DNA from: Metaphire vulgaris
Taxonomy: Eukaryota > Annelida > Clitellata > Crassiclitellata > Megascolecidae
DNA length: 64,000 nucleotides
Assembly (NCBI GenBank): GCA_018105865.1
Contig: CM030848.1
Coordinates: 3,581,501 to 3,645,500 of the forward strand
Direction of reading: 5' to 3'
Shown: positions 22,701 to 32,425 of the stretch, one piece after another
How positions within the stretch are numbered: the stretch's first letter is position 1
Layout: each line of letters starts with the position of its first letter
Notes under the pieces: model-generated
Told to the model about the DNA's origin: nothing
Seen by the model: only the letters and a program-made list of their open reading frames with translations
Database searches by the model: none
Position numbers and translations under genes: made by a program

Positions 22701-23065
22701 GGGGAGCCCACGTGCCCCCCCTACTGCGTGATCAGCTGCACTGGCTTCGAGCCCGGGAGCGCATTATCCATAAGCGCTGCTGGCTCACCTTCCGAGCGTT
22801 AAATGACCTGCACTGTCCACAGTACCTGGCTGAGCTGGTCCTAAGATCAACGTCGAACGCACGGAGGTCGGCACTTCGCTCCGGCCATCGTGTCCTACTG
22901 CTCGTTCCGCCTCCGTCACAGACTTCGAAGTTCGGAGACAGGTCCTTCTCTCGCGAGAACCCATTGCTTTGGAATGCCTTGCCGACCGCAGTGACTGAGG
23001 CCAACTCTGCTGGACTGTTCCTGAGAGAACTAAAGACGCACCTTTTTAGTTTAGGTTACGGTTGA
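19784..23065 (+). CDS. CR1-like LINE polyprotein (APE endonuclease + RT), intact frame
   Basis: An unbroken frame of 1093 codons. Residues 1-135 are a basic, Arg-rich leader starting RYSSTELLAC. The APE-type endonuclease follows, with LLNIRS (~140), SETW (~168), VGDLNVH (~287) and LSDH (~349). The RT follows, with NYRPVSNLPF (~646), LLDLSAAFYTVDH (motif A, ~714), HGVPQGSVLGPLLF (B, ~773) and GYADD (C, ~806). The C-terminal region has CNSVLLGLPDGKLNRLQ, LHWLRARERI and LLWNALP. In motif A the usual second Asp (AAFDTVD) is Tyr, a one-base change; the first, catalytic Asp remains. The 3' UTR is 85 bases, with GGCGCTATAGAAATTGT and a TAAATAAATAAA tail at 23149. It is nested in a hAT element. This is the youngest-looking LINE in the window, and activity is possible. 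Confidence 0.93.
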   Translation: MFEIMRTIRYSSTELLACSHGDRPAPCVLDLLSEFGILRLCETQRRVRHYRGKRSGRRRVRPKLVPIENGAFIYTDFNRYRLPSSTTRRPPSALPVCIPRLTAAPLKHGANGLGRRSALLHPIIQRHLVPQVRAANLGLLNIRSINNKTENVLDLIEYYQLHMLILSETWHVDSDSAAIKRLQSHGLCVVEAARPIAEDAKLMEMNFVNHGGLAIVHRPGINIVRLRTNLTPSTFEHLCCRVGGAFGPFILVAIYRPGSRNTCEQFFAEFASLLESLATYKCQFYVVGDLNVHLERPDDVASRKLLQILNEFDLVQRVTEPTHVLGGLLDVVIGSGDSEPCRITVDETGLSDHLLVRWSTRTVRPPPEYKAVKRRDWSGFKRDLFVTRLEESTLCLPVAPGKSASDLAECYDTVINGILDDLAPVVEKTVRVRNFCPFYDNECRLARREARRAERAYDRSRGSANEAVALEAWRTTLKARRSLVRLKGREYWKQLLLTRESDSKETWKTLNALLGKCTPAMAPCPAFSPEEYHRYIDGKIEGIRERTASAGPATFEAYDGPHLMAFRAPTEEEVLRVVRASPNKQCSADPLPMWLLKDSAEVLAPFLKALMIASLETCEVPSKWKHATVTPLLKQPGLDPQETSNYRPVSNLPFISKLLERIVSKRLIEFLDANGLMPRDQSAYRRGHSTETAVLRIFNDVVDAVANGRVALLCLLDLSAAFYTVDHQILIERLENSYGLRGQVLSWFESYLSDRTQSVRCGGQTSEKRIVQHGVPQGSVLGPLLFILFIAGLMKIAIAFGLTMHGYADDVQLYSSCLPADMERLKLRFLDCITAIIMWTEENRLALNPAKTEFLWMCTPRRKHLLSHLPFMLGDVTVVPSKCLRLLGVLLDETLSFEEHIGNVVRGCYYQLRRIRSVRRHLPISGAVHLVRALVLPRLDYCNSVLLGLPDGKLNRLQSVLNTAARVVFSSPWGAHVPPLLRDQLHWLRARERIIHKRCWLTFRALNDLHCPQYLAELVLRSTSNARRSALRSGHRVLLLVPPPSQTSKFGDRSFSRENPLLWNALPTAVTEANSAGLFLRELKTHLFSLGYG

Positions 23066-23149
23066 CTATGTGTGTGCAGCGCCCTTGTCGTAGGCCTTAA
23101 CCTAGTGCACGGCGCTATAGAAATTGTCTTGAAACAAATAAATAAATAA
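23066..23149 (+). other. LINE 3' UTR and AAATAAATAAA tail
   Basis: This holds the GCGCTATAGAA block shared by other CR1/L2-like tails here and a short AAAT-type repeat. The transposase remnant resumes directly after it. Confidence 0.8.
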
Positions 23150-23276
23150 AACTGATGGCGATGATCACCTGAGTGACTTAGCAATTCTGTTTGTTCACAA
23201 GAATCGTACATTGGATATTGAAAAACTCATAAGCACCTTTGCTGAACGACTGGATATGCAAGCAAAGTTCTATTAA
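23150..23276 (+). pseudogene. hAT transposase C-terminal (dimerisation) fragment
   Basis: The frame reads HLSDLAILFVHKNRTLDIEK, then LISTFAERL, and stops at 23274-23276. This resembles the end of the hAT-C dimerisation domain, where L-x-x-L-A-I-L...I...FA...R is typical. It sits at the expected place and orientation inside a transposon with hAT ends. The frame is cut off upstream by the LINE tail. The remaining 830 bases to the right TIR hold G-rich and C-rich MITE-like stretches but no further coding sequence. Confidence 0.7.
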
Positions 23277-24116
23277 ATGTAATATTATAATTTGAGACCA
23301 GAAACAATTGTACAAGACCTATAAATGAACAATAATAGTATTGGATGACTGCTAACTGCTCTGGCTTAAGTAGCCTACTGCTTTTTAACTAGTAACTGTG
23401 ATTTGAAGATTTCATTGGCAATTTAGTTGCTTGCTGTCTACTTTTTGCCGCTTTTTGTCACTTGTGAGTTGTGACGCTGGATTTACAGCGGTTTTATGGT
23501 TCATCCATATAGTACGTACGCACTGAGGGAAAGGATTTTGGAGATTTTTCTATGTACGCTATGTGCAACGGGGGCGGGGGTTGAAATATGCCTTTTTTGC
23601 ATAATCGAAGCAGAATTATTTGAAATTTACTTAAACATAAAAAATGACAGACACGGAACCTGGTGATACCAGACCTGTGAATTTGTATCCAAAATGTTCT
23701 AAAACACACGTACGAGCAGCATCTACGATTTCCAAAAATTTTCCGAGGGAGAAACTTCCGGAACCCCTTTCCAAGAGAGGCCACGTCTAACGCGGCCGGG
23801 GAGCGTCTAACGCATGGGAATGGGAGGGAAAGGGAGCATGGGCGCCCACATAAATTTTTCCAACAGGGGCAAACACATAATGGGCACGGGTGCGTCACAT
23901 AAATTTTCAAGAAGGGGCAACACACATTTTAGCACAATGGTCACGTCTAATATTTTAACAAGGTTTTCAAATTTCAATGTGAAATATTTGCATTTGCATT
24001 TTCCAGGGGGTGCCCCTCAGACCCCTCTTCCCTAATGTGTGGGCGCCCATGGAGGGGTGACGCTTGGGATTCAGTCCCGCTCAACCCAAAATCCTGACTA
24101 CGTCCCTGGGATTCAC

Positions 24117-24660
24117 ACGATACCTCTTGAATGAACGAGGTCTTTTGACGGAGCGGATTTCATTGTCTTGTCGTGCCTTCAGCCATGCTCGTTCCGAAAT
24201 TTGGCTACATCTTGGACCGCTCTTTTCCATGGAATTCTTCCGTTTGACAGTTTCGTTGTTGTTTCCATAGTGAGTCCAGTACTTGATTGGATATTCTCTA
24301 TACAAGTCATATGTTGCCTGTCTGTTCTTCTCTTGTATAATTTCTTTTCAAGACAAAGTCCACTCTTCATCATGACTTGTCCGAAGTAAGCCACTTTCCT
24401 CTTTTTTATCATTGATCACGACTGCGCTTTAGTTCAAGCTTTCAATAATAGGCCTATACCTGCTCATGTCTTTACTTTTGGTCTATTTAATTTCTAAGAT
24501 CTATCTCAATCCTTCCATTTCCAGTGCTTTTATGCATCTTTCATCCATTTTTGTGAATGCTAATGTTTCAAACCTATATGTTGTGATTGGTCACACCTTC
24601 ACAGTCACTTTCCGCAATCTTCATTGTCCGTATTTATACAGTTTTAAGAACGATTGGTAG
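24117..24660 (-). pseudogene. RTE-like LINE, C-terminal RT-adjacent fragment
   Basis: The minus-strand translation gives ETLAFTKMDERCIKALEM near 24560. It then gives KKRKVAYFGQVMMKSGLCLE, RQHMTCIENIQSSTGLTMET and WKRAVQDVAKFRNEHG (24179-24412). These match the conserved region after the RT of RTE-like elements, where KRxxxxFGHVMR and RGRQRxTWxDNI are usual. Stops and frameshifts abound. The left side was cut by the hAT element at 18720-24108, so any remainder should lie left of 18712. Confidence 0.75.
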
Positions 24661-25129
24661 TGTCGGATTTACGTACAAGCTACATAAGGCCTACTAGGCT
24701 TACTTAGGGCCTCACAATCTGCCAGGGCCTCAAAAATTATTGGCATTTGGCATCACGTGTATAGAAAGCGATAAGTTACGTAGCATATCTTTGATGACAT
24801 AATCAATGATTTTGCTTTCTGAAAATCAAGAAAGAAACTGCTTCAAGTTCTAATTAGATGATTATATAACAGAAATACTGATGTGATTTTGTAAACCCAT
24901 TGCTTGTCATATTTTAAATAATTTTCATATAATTATTTAAAAGGTAGGCCTATATATTTGTATTAATTAAGTTTTAATTTTTTCTGTGACTAGCTGATGT
25001 AATTATTTTATAAAGGAAGTGGGCCTCTGAACTTTGTATATCTTAAGGTCTCATCAAGTCTCAGTCCGACACTGGCGGCTGGTATAATTCCTTCTGGCAC
25101 ATGGAGCCAACTGTGTACGCTTCATGCTT

Positions 25130-27487
25130 AAGTGCACTTTTAAGTTTCCCTAGAAATTTAGTAAATTGAACAGATTATTATCGAATGCTTAATGTGCTAA
25201 ATGATGTCAGCCATTTGATTGCGACATTATTAGCTGCGTGTAAAGTTTGTAATCCACCGTCCTCTAGCCTTGTTATAGGGCAAGAGTCAGCTAGGTGCGA
25301 CATTGTTTGAATGACACCGCAAGGCACAGGTTTGAGTCAGTTAATCCCCATTTCTGATGACAGTAATTGCAGTGTCCCTGTCCAGTTCGAAAACGGTTTA
25401 ACAGACACCACAGGTGACGAGGCAGCGTGTCAAAGCCTGGTTGTCGGATAGCGGGATTTTCGACCAATTGGCAGTTGATCACCTGAGCCGACTCCCAGTC
25501 AAGTCTCCACTGTCTATTGACATCTGAGGGAACCTTGTTAAGCTGCAGAGGATGGCGTGATTTCAATCGGTGATTAGGAGGGTTGGACAGGTCCTCGAAG
25601 AGTGGCAGGTCCTCACGGTCTGCTATCTTTGATAGAAATCTGTCCACTGCAGCTTCCCGTCGTAAGTATGGTGGTTGGATATTTGACAGAACTGGCAGCC
25701 ATTGGAGCTCTGTTGGGCGCAGGGTTCCGGAGACAAGTCTCATGGCTGAGTGCAGCTGCGTGTCCACCGCCTTTGTGTGCGAGGAGCGATACCAGGCAGG
25801 ACAGCAGTATTCCGCGGCTGAATAGCAAAGTTAAAGTGCAGACTGTCTCAGAGTAGCGGCGTTTGCTCCCCAGGAGGAACCGGCTAATTTTGACAGGAGG
25901 TTTGTCCGGGTTCTGACTTTGCCGGCCAACTTTGAAAGATGTGTTTTGAAGCTTAAAGTTCGATCAAGAGTAACGCCAAGATATACAGGGAATGGGTCGT
26001 GCTTCAATTGTTTCCCATCCATATGAATTTTTAGCTCGTATTTTGCTTTTCTGTTGTTCAAATTAAATACACTCGACACAGTTTTATTGGCGTTTGGTTT
26101 AAGCCGCCATTTTTTGCAGTAGTCTGAGATCCGCTGTGTGTCGATAGTTAGCTGTTCTTCAAGTTCCTTGAATGTCTGGGCTTGAACAGCAAGGCCGATG
26201 TCGTCGGCGTAGCCGTATTTCCTGCTAACTGTGTCAGGTATATCATTTAGATACAGATTGAATGATATAGGAGCTAAAACTGAGCCCTGTGGAAGGCCAT
26301 TTCTCTGACATCTCCATGAACTTATGTCATCTCCCATATGTACTCGAAACTGTCGGTCACGAAGAAGTAAATCCACGATACGAACGAACCATGGTTGGAA
26401 ATTTATCGAGAGTTTGTAACGTAAACCGGCATGCCAAACCGTATCAAAGGCTGCTGTCAAGTCCAAGAAGACAGAGCCTGTCTTTAGGCGCTTCTGATAG
26501 CCATTTTCTATGTATGTTGTAAGTGCAACAACCTGATCACAGGTGCTGCGACCTTTTCTGAAGCCAGATTGAAACAGGTTTAGTATGTCGTCTACCGATG
26601 TGGCGATGTGATTCAGTAGTAGTCTCTCGAATAACTTGTAACAGACGCTGAGTAGCGAGATTGGTCTGTAGCTTGCCGCAAGAGTTTTGTCTTTTCCTGG
26701 TTTTTCGATGGCAATGACCTTTGCTTTACGCCAAATCTTTGGAATATTGTTACTCGTTATGATTTTGTTGAAGAAGGTTAGCAGCCATTTGCATGCCTTT
26801 GGACCCAAATTTTTTAGAAACTCAGGGTGAATATTATCGTACCCTGGAGCCGTGCCTGTTTTCATGGATTTAAAAGCGTTTTGAAGGTCATTGTCGAAGA
26901 ACACGGGAGCCGATTCTTGTGGCTGGTGTTTTCCAGATCGCAGGAAGGCTTTATTTTCCGATTGTACATGTCGCTTTAATAGTTTATCAATGGGCGCTTT
27001 TGCGACTTTTGTTAAATGAGATGCAACGGAATTTGCTTTAACTGGTGGATGAACGTTTTTTGGAGGCAACTGGGCGGCGCCAAGTCGTCGAATTAACGCC
27101 CAGCCCTTACCGACTGGAGTGTGAGAAATCCACACTAGCGGTTGTCTCTTCCCAACGATGGCGGCGGGCAGCATCCAGAGATTCAATTAAGTGATCGGCT
27201 ACATCCGGGTCTCCCGACTCCTCGTATTGTTGGAGGAGGACTTTGCATTCTTCGTCTAGACATGGAATGTACATTGGTCGGAAGCCTCGAGGGATGTTGG
27301 AGTGGGCGGCCTTTAGCAGGGCTCCTGAGAAACGATGATAGGCACTTTCTATGGGGATATTCTTGGGAATCAAGTGAATGATTATTTCTATATCCGTTGA
27401 GAATGATGGCCAATCAGCTTTACGAAAATTCCATCGCCGCTTCTTGAACAGATGACCGACGTTGATTATGCGCCTATACCTGTCCAT
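25130..27487 (-). pseudogene. Jockey/CR1-group LINE, RT and C-terminal zinc knuckle, endonuclease missing
   Basis: The 5' end (about 27490) starts within the linker between endonuclease and RT. Order: WPSFSTDIE linker, GTAPGYDNIHPEFL, SYRPISLLSVCYKLFERLL, FLDLTAAFDTVWH (motif A), GLPQGSVLAPISFNLY (B), YGYADDIGLA (C), YLGVTLDRTLSF, and a tail with LWCLLNRFRTGQGHCNYC. The tail continues past a frameshift near 25330 as IQTMSHLADSCP and LEDGGLQTLHAA. Lesions seen: a frameshift between 27186 and 27107, an in-frame TAA at 25831-25833 (in LRQSAL-stop-LCYSAAEY), and one base lost near 25330. The YADD box is intact. The lesions are few, so the copy is fairly young. No endonuclease lies upstream, consistent with 5' truncation. 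Confidence 0.9.
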
Positions 27488-27749
27488 GGCTGTGTCAAGA
27501 CTCTTTTAGCGCAAATATATTGTGCGCTAATTGCATCTTTTGCACAAAAGCATCCTTGTAAACCGATGCTCTGATATTTAATCTGTAATCGTATATGTAG
27601 ATTAGATTTTAGAGTCGATTATTTTAGCAGTTTTAAGCCTAAATTTTGTGCCTGCGATGTTAGCGTGGTTTTTCTAAGATCCGGCCTCGTCAGATCTCTC
27701 GTTTTAGGCCGCTTTAAGGCACACTTGAGCTACCAGTCGAAAGCTCTTG

Positions 27750-27960
27750 GTTTTATTATTCCAGAACGACCAATCAGAACGCTCACCCAGCCAACCAATC
27801 AGAACGCTTGAAGGTAACCAATGAGAACATCACACAGCCAACCAATGAGAACGCTCACACAGCCAAGCAATCGGAACGCTCGAACGCTTGAAGGTCCGGT
27901 TCGACCAATCAGAACGCTCACACAGCCAACCAATCAGAACGCTTGCACAGAGGCACAGAG
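27750..27960. repeat. CCAAT-rich minisatellite, ~25-bp unit
   Basis: Six to seven units of CCAATCAGAACGCTCACACA with a variable GCCAA or TTGAAGG spacer. Each unit carries CCAAT. A related inverted piece (GCGTTCTCATTGGTTGACG) is at 62134-62152. Confidence 0.88.
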
Positions 27961-27975
27961 GAAGAATCTTAATAT

Positions 27976-27977
27976 GA

Positions 27978-28029
<52 letters not shown>

Positions 28030-28395
28030 TCAGACAATTTTATATAGCCTATAACAAGGCCTAAGCCTAAATCAAAAGTGCTTCACAACATAAGGTTGGC
28101 AGTCAAACGACGTATTGAACAAGTGTGTCTTCAGATTCTTAACGAACTGTTTGTCGGTTGTCGAGTTAGTGACAAAGTCTGGAAGGGCGTTCCTAGCATC
28201 TTCGTTTTCGACGGAGGTGGAACAATCACTAATCAGAGAGATCCGGCCACTAGAGCGAAGCTGCCGACTGGTGTAGTGTGGCGCTGAAACAATGAAGCCA
28301 GATATTCGGGACAGGAGCGATCATTTAGTGCTCTATAGGTGATCAGACATCTCTTATAGACGATGCGTTCCGGGACTCGCACTATAGGAGGGAGG
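27976..28395 (-). pseudogene. CR1-like LINE 3' end with (ATT)n tail
   Basis: On the minus strand from about 28385: RVPERIVYKRCLITYRALND, then CPEYLASL, then in other frames NALPDF and FVKNLKTHLF. The 3' end has TATATAAAATTGTCTGAAAT and runs into ATT repeats (AAT on its own strand) at 27976-28030. The family is that of 19784-23065 and 60757-61885. Confidence 0.78.
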
Positions 28396-28444
28396 ATTGG
28401 TGAATTAGCTCAATTAATAATAATATTGCTATAATTATTTACGT

Positions 28445-28555
28445 GGCCGACAAAATGTCCGCAAACAAAATGTCACGGACAAAATGTCACGGTTTAGGGT
28501 TAGAGTTAGGGTTACATTTTGTCCGTGACATTTTGTCCGCTGACATTTTGTTACT
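28445..28555. repeat. Palindrome of GACAAAATGTC units around a TTAGGG-like core
   Basis: Three GACAAAATGTC(C) units on the left, a GGTTTAGGGTTAGAGTTAGGG core, and three inverted units on the right (CATTTTGTCCGTGACATTTT...). The plan is the same as the element at 4507-4795 with an unrelated arm motif. Confidence 0.85.
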
Positions 28556-28687
28556 GTCTTTGTTAGTCATTGACAGATTCATTCAATGCATTGTTTGGCA
28601 CTCATATGCACACTAATTGTAACACTAATAGTGACAACTCCAGCTCAGTAGACAGGCAGTCATCAACTCGGCTCGGATTAAACTGAA

Positions 28688-28800
28688 CGACCAGTGACAC
28701 CTGTAAGCTCCACTGGCTTCGGGTCCCGGAGCGTATAGTTTACAAGCGGTGTTGGTTAACTTTTCGTGCTCTCCGGGACCCAGAATCGATTTGGCATGCC
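28688..28800 (+). pseudogene. CR1-like LINE fragment
   Basis: Translates to KLHWLRVPERIVYKRCWLTF, then RALRDPES, the same segment as residues near LHWLRARERI in the full-length LINE at 19784. It is about 100 bases long with no flanking LINE sequence on either side. Confidence 0.72.
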
Positions 28801-29048
28801 TAGTACGACGACAAACGACGACTGGGTGCCGTCTCCAGCTGATAGAAATGTACGTTTCCTCCGGCCATAAAGTTTGGCGAGCGTTCTATATCCCGCGGTT
28901 GATGTTTAACGCGCCCTGATGCGCTGGTCGGGATTACTTCACCTGAAACGTTTGCTAAAATGGATTTAACCATATCGTATAGTTGATTGTTTGACTGTTT
29001 GTACAGCTTTTGGTTTTGGCCGAAGCCAGAACAGCTTCACAAATCGTC

Positions 29049-29049
<1 letters not shown>

Positions 29050-29124
<75 letters not shown>
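29050..29124. repeat. (AAT)n microsatellite
   Basis: About 25 AAT units. As AAT runs end the CR1-like copies here, it may mark a lost LINE tail. Confidence 0.95.
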
Positions 29125-29400
29125 CCAGAGAACCTGTGAAACTGAAATAGTGACACTAATCCAGACATTGTTTTAACTGTGCTAGACCAGAATCGATTTC
29201 AGTACACCCTCCTATAGAAATGTGGTTCTATATAAATAGAATATCTTTTGATGTTTAGTTAGTATCTTTATCAGATGCTAAAATGGATCAAAGATATAGA
29301 AAACACATTCAGACCTCAATGAACAGCTTCTGATGAACAAAAAGCTGGATTGCTAACTAAAGAGGAATACTTAAATTTGATCCAGGAGCTGTATTATTAA

Positions 29401-29437
29401 ACAAACCTCGCGTGTTATAATAACACGCGAGGTTTGT
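29401..29437. repeat. Perfect 37-bp hairpin
   Basis: An 18-bp perfect inverted repeat (ACAAACCTCGCGTGTTAT) around a single central A. The arm is GC-richer than its surroundings. No TIR element boundary is evident around it. Confidence 0.95.
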
Positions 29438-29540
29438 CTGTTATGTTAGCATATTTTGTTGATAAAGTCTTTATCATTTTGTCCCGTCCTCCATGACCTC
29501 TGACCTCATGACCTCTGATGAACGCGATTCACTATATCAG

Positions 29541-29761
29541 CAGAGATGTAGTACTTGGTACTTGTACTTGTACTCGAGTTGTACTCGAGTACAAATTTTT
29601 AGTACTTGTACTTGTACTTGTACTCGGAGGCCAGGTACTTGTACTTGTATTTGTACTCGGAGTTTTTGGAATGCAAGTACTTGTACTTGTACTTGTACTC
29701 GGAGGCCAGGTACTTGTACTTGTACTTGTACTTGAAGCATTGTGTACTTGCTACATCTCTG
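29541..29761. mobile_element. hAT-like MITE, GTACTTGTACTCGAGTAC interior
   Basis: The ends CAGAGATGTAG and CTACATCTCTG are perfect inverted repeats of 11 bases. They are flanked by the exact 8-bp duplication TATATCAG (29533-29540 and 29762-29769). The interior is a run of GTACTTGTACTTGTACTCG with a GTACTCGAGTAC palindrome. The overlapping ORFs on both strands are repeat artefacts. Confidence 0.95.
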
Positions 29762-29902
29762 TATATCAGTAGATGTCACGGTTCCATTACATGTTAAAAT
29801 AAACATTGAAATGAACAAGTAACATATTTTCATTTAACATATTTTTGGGAAAACACGAACATTTAACTAACCTTTTCTCATTTCTCGTTCGATCATATAT
29901 TG

Positions 29903-30085
29903 TAACATGGCTTTATGCATTATAAAATGTTGCATTGATTTTAATAATGTTTGCTTTGTCTTATAGGATTATATTAGCGAAAATAGCAGTCAGTCTAACA
30001 CGGCTTTATGCAATATTAAAATGTTACATTGATTTTAATAATTTTGATTTGTCTTATAGGAATACATTAGCGAAAATAGCGGGTC
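29903..30085. repeat. Tandem duplication, ~95-bp unit
   Basis: Two units with CATTGATTTTAATAAT, TTGTCTTATAGGA and TTAGCGAAAATAGC in the same order. They are followed (30100-30240) by repeats containing AATTACACG and ATGGCTAG in both orientations. Confidence 0.88.
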
Positions 30086-30330
30086 AGTCAAAGCGTGAAA
30101 TAAATCATTGGAAAAATTAGTAATTGCATGAAATGGCTAGTTATTTTAGTAATTGAATGAAACGACTGACCCTATGGGGCATTACACGCAATGACTGAAA
30201 GTTGAACTTCTAGCCATTTCGTGTAATGACTAATTACACGTTTGACTTAATTGACTGTAACATATATACCGGATACTTTGCACCGTTCGCCCAGTCCTTG
30301 TTTAGACTGCACCAGTGACTCATGCAGCTG

Positions 30331-31502
30331 CAGAGGCGGATTTACCACGGTACCAGGTGGTGCATCGGTACCGGGCCTCCCTTCAAAATACAAATTTAGG
30401 GGCCTCCCTTTTCTAATAATAATTTTTAAAGACTTTTAATTATCAGTTTCTTTAAAGTAATTTATTTTGGGAGATATACATGAATGGTGTATCGTTAGAC
30501 GTTAGTAGTATTTGGACATGGATTAGTAATAATTTAGTATTGAAATGCAATTTAATGCATGCTCCATGAGTCTATGCTAAGAAAGCTTATATCTCATATA
30601 CTCCGGTTTAGCTGACCTCAATTAATGGTATGGCTCATAATGGCTGGACTCTGACCGAGTGACCGGCGGTTGCACCGGGCCACCGGCGGTCGTAGACGCC
30701 CGGCCTCTTGCATCGTTATGCAGATTAGGGGTACTGCATGACTCAACCTGAGTGCCTGTACAGTGTGCCTCCACGGTCAATTCTTACCACGGTACCACCG
30801 GTCAAGAAGCGCGGGAAATGGGAGGAGTATGTGTATTTGTATGCCTCCGTACCTTTGGAATGGCAATGCATAGTTGCATACAGACTAACGCCATCACTCA
30901 TTTGTCTTACCGTAAAATGCGTAGCATCGTCACGGCAAACGGTTACAAATCTTAGTTATACTTAGTGCTTTTTTTCTAGAAAAAAATTGCCGGAACTCAT
31001 CTTCTTGTATGATTAAATTCTTAAGAAAATAATAATAAGTTCAAATAACACTTAAATAAATTAAATTAATTTATACGTCATAACACGTGGATTATAGCGC
31101 ATTGATATCTAACAGATGGCTGTCATCCTTAGCCATACTGGACATTGAAAATGAACTCGTGAAGACAATCGACTTTGCACAGCTAGCGGATGCCTTAGCT
31201 ACAACAAAAAGTCGTCAGCGACATGTTGAGACAATTTAGACTAATTACCAGTTACGGTGAGTTACCAGTACACTACTAATATTATAAACAGACGACAGGT
31301 CGACCGTGCCCCAGTTCTTGTACACTGACTGCAAGACTGCAAATTCAATGCAAGTTTATTTGAGTTGAAGTTAAAGGCATTTAATTGTTTCATTTTTCAA
31401 TGTCGTTTGTTTTTTTTTTACTTCTTTTAAGTGACAATGATGGCGCCGGGGGCCTCCATGGAAATATTTGCACCGGGCCTCCAAAATGTAAATCCGCCTC
31501 TG
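30331..31502 (+). mobile_element. hAT transposon, CAGAGGCGGATTTAC ends
   Basis: The ends CAGAGGCGGATTTAC and GTAAATCCGCCTCTG are perfect inverted repeats. They are flanked by the exact 8-bp duplication TGCAGCTG (30323-30330 and 31503-31510). A transposase C-terminus lies at ~31100-31239. Internal repeats of GGGCCTCC sit near both ends. A shorter relative is at ~52040-52690. This copy is 1172 bp, far short of an autonomous hAT. Confidence 0.95.
31099..31239 (+). pseudogene. hAT transposase C-terminal dimerisation fragment
   Basis: The frame reads RWLSSLAILDIENELVKTID, then FAQLADALAT, and stops at 31237-31239. This is the hAT-C dimerisation pattern (LSSLAILxIENExxKxIDFxxL). It lies inside a transposon with hAT ends and duplications, so the assignment is well supported. 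The upstream transposase, including its zinc finger and DDE core, is absent. Confidence 0.82.
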
Positions 31503-31641
31503 TGCAGCTGCAATGTTTGGTACAATCAACGAGTCTTGGTTTCTAATACAGTCGCTAGGAAAAATCGTAAATTTCGTCTTCTCAAACACCCGGTAACGAT
31601 ACGCCATGCAACGAGAGCGCTGAAAATGAAGGACAAGAAAA

Positions 31642-31693
31642 TGACGGACCACATTTCAGGGGTGGAAAATGCAGGACTGGAAATTGGCGGACC
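31642..31693. repeat. Single inverted unit of the GGACTGGAAAATGGCGG minisatellite
   Basis: TTTCAGGGGTGGAAAATGC and GGACTGGAAATTGGCGGACC match, inverted, the array at 35020-35212. The stretch 31700-32195 otherwise holds nothing recognised. Confidence 0.75.
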
Positions 31694-32196
31694 TGTTATG
31701 TTGTACCCATGTTATTTTGTACTGTGTTATTTTATACGGTTTGTCTCATGTGTCCTGATGTGATGATGTGATAATGTCCTGAGTGAATGGAAATGTTACT
31801 AAATGTTAATGCTCTTCCTACTTTATAGTATGTTGCTAACGAAAAACATACGCATACAAACACAAGATAATTTCTTTTCTCCAAGACTTATCAAGAAATA
31901 CCGAAATAAAGCAGAGTGGCTATTAGAAACGCATTACTAAAGCAGTATAAATATAATGTTCCAAGAAAAAACCTACTAGGATATAACAAAGTAAGACATA
32001 GTTGGCATATAATACAATAATAACGCCAACTATAAGTACTGCGCAAAGAAAATAACTTAGAAAAATATAAGGAAAGTAATCAAAGTAATCAAACATATTT
32101 GTTATAGAAATTCAATAAAACTGCAGTCAACATGAAACGTTTAAAAATATTATGGCAAAAGAGAACACAAATGTAGTGTTTATGATACTTAAAACG

Positions 32197-32198
<2 letters not shown>

Positions 32199-32258
<60 letters not shown>

Positions 32259-32310
32259 ATGTGTGTGTGTATGTGTGTGATATATGTGTGTTGTGTGTGT
32301 GTGGTGTGTG
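32199..32310. repeat. (TA)n then (TG)n microsatellite
   Basis: About 19 TA units followed by about 20 TG units with interruptions. Confidence 0.95.
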
Positions 32311-32324
32311 TTTGTCATATATCA

Positions 32325-32425
32325 AACATGGGGTCCCAACCCATCAAACCCAACCAACCCATCAAACCCATCCAAAACCAAAATTCATGTTTTCTGACCC
32401 AAACCCAACCCAACCCATCCATACA
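32325..32425. mobile_element. AACCCAACCC-type MITE fragment
   Basis: A run of CCCATCAAACCCAACCAACC and ACCCAACCCAACCCATCC. It resembles 34100-34208 and other simple-motif MITEs, but neither end is clear. Confidence 0.45.

Larger units (their letters stand above)
18720..24108 (+). mobile_element. Composite hAT transposon with nested foldback and LINE
   Basis: The left end is CAGGGACGTAGCTAGG and the right end is CTACGTCCCTG, preceded by CCTGA. The ends share 11 perfect terminal bases. Flanking them is the exact 8-bp duplication GGATTCAC (18712-18719 and 24109-24116). Inside are, in order, a foldback inverted repeat (18826-19600), a full CR1-like LINE (to 23149), and the C-terminus of a hAT transposase reading on the + strand (23150-23276). 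The bulk of the transposase is gone. The LINE probably landed within the transposase gene after, or as part of, its decay. To the right the minus-strand RTE-like LINE fragment shows what was interrupted. Confidence 0.88.

Noticed and set aside
27821..28054. 77-codon ORF with a poly-Leu end
   Set aside because: It is made of the CCAAT minisatellite and the ATT tail of a LINE.
29493..29833. Overlapping ORFs full of TCTCT or VLVLV
   Set aside because: Products of the GTACTT repeat inside a MITE with proven ends.
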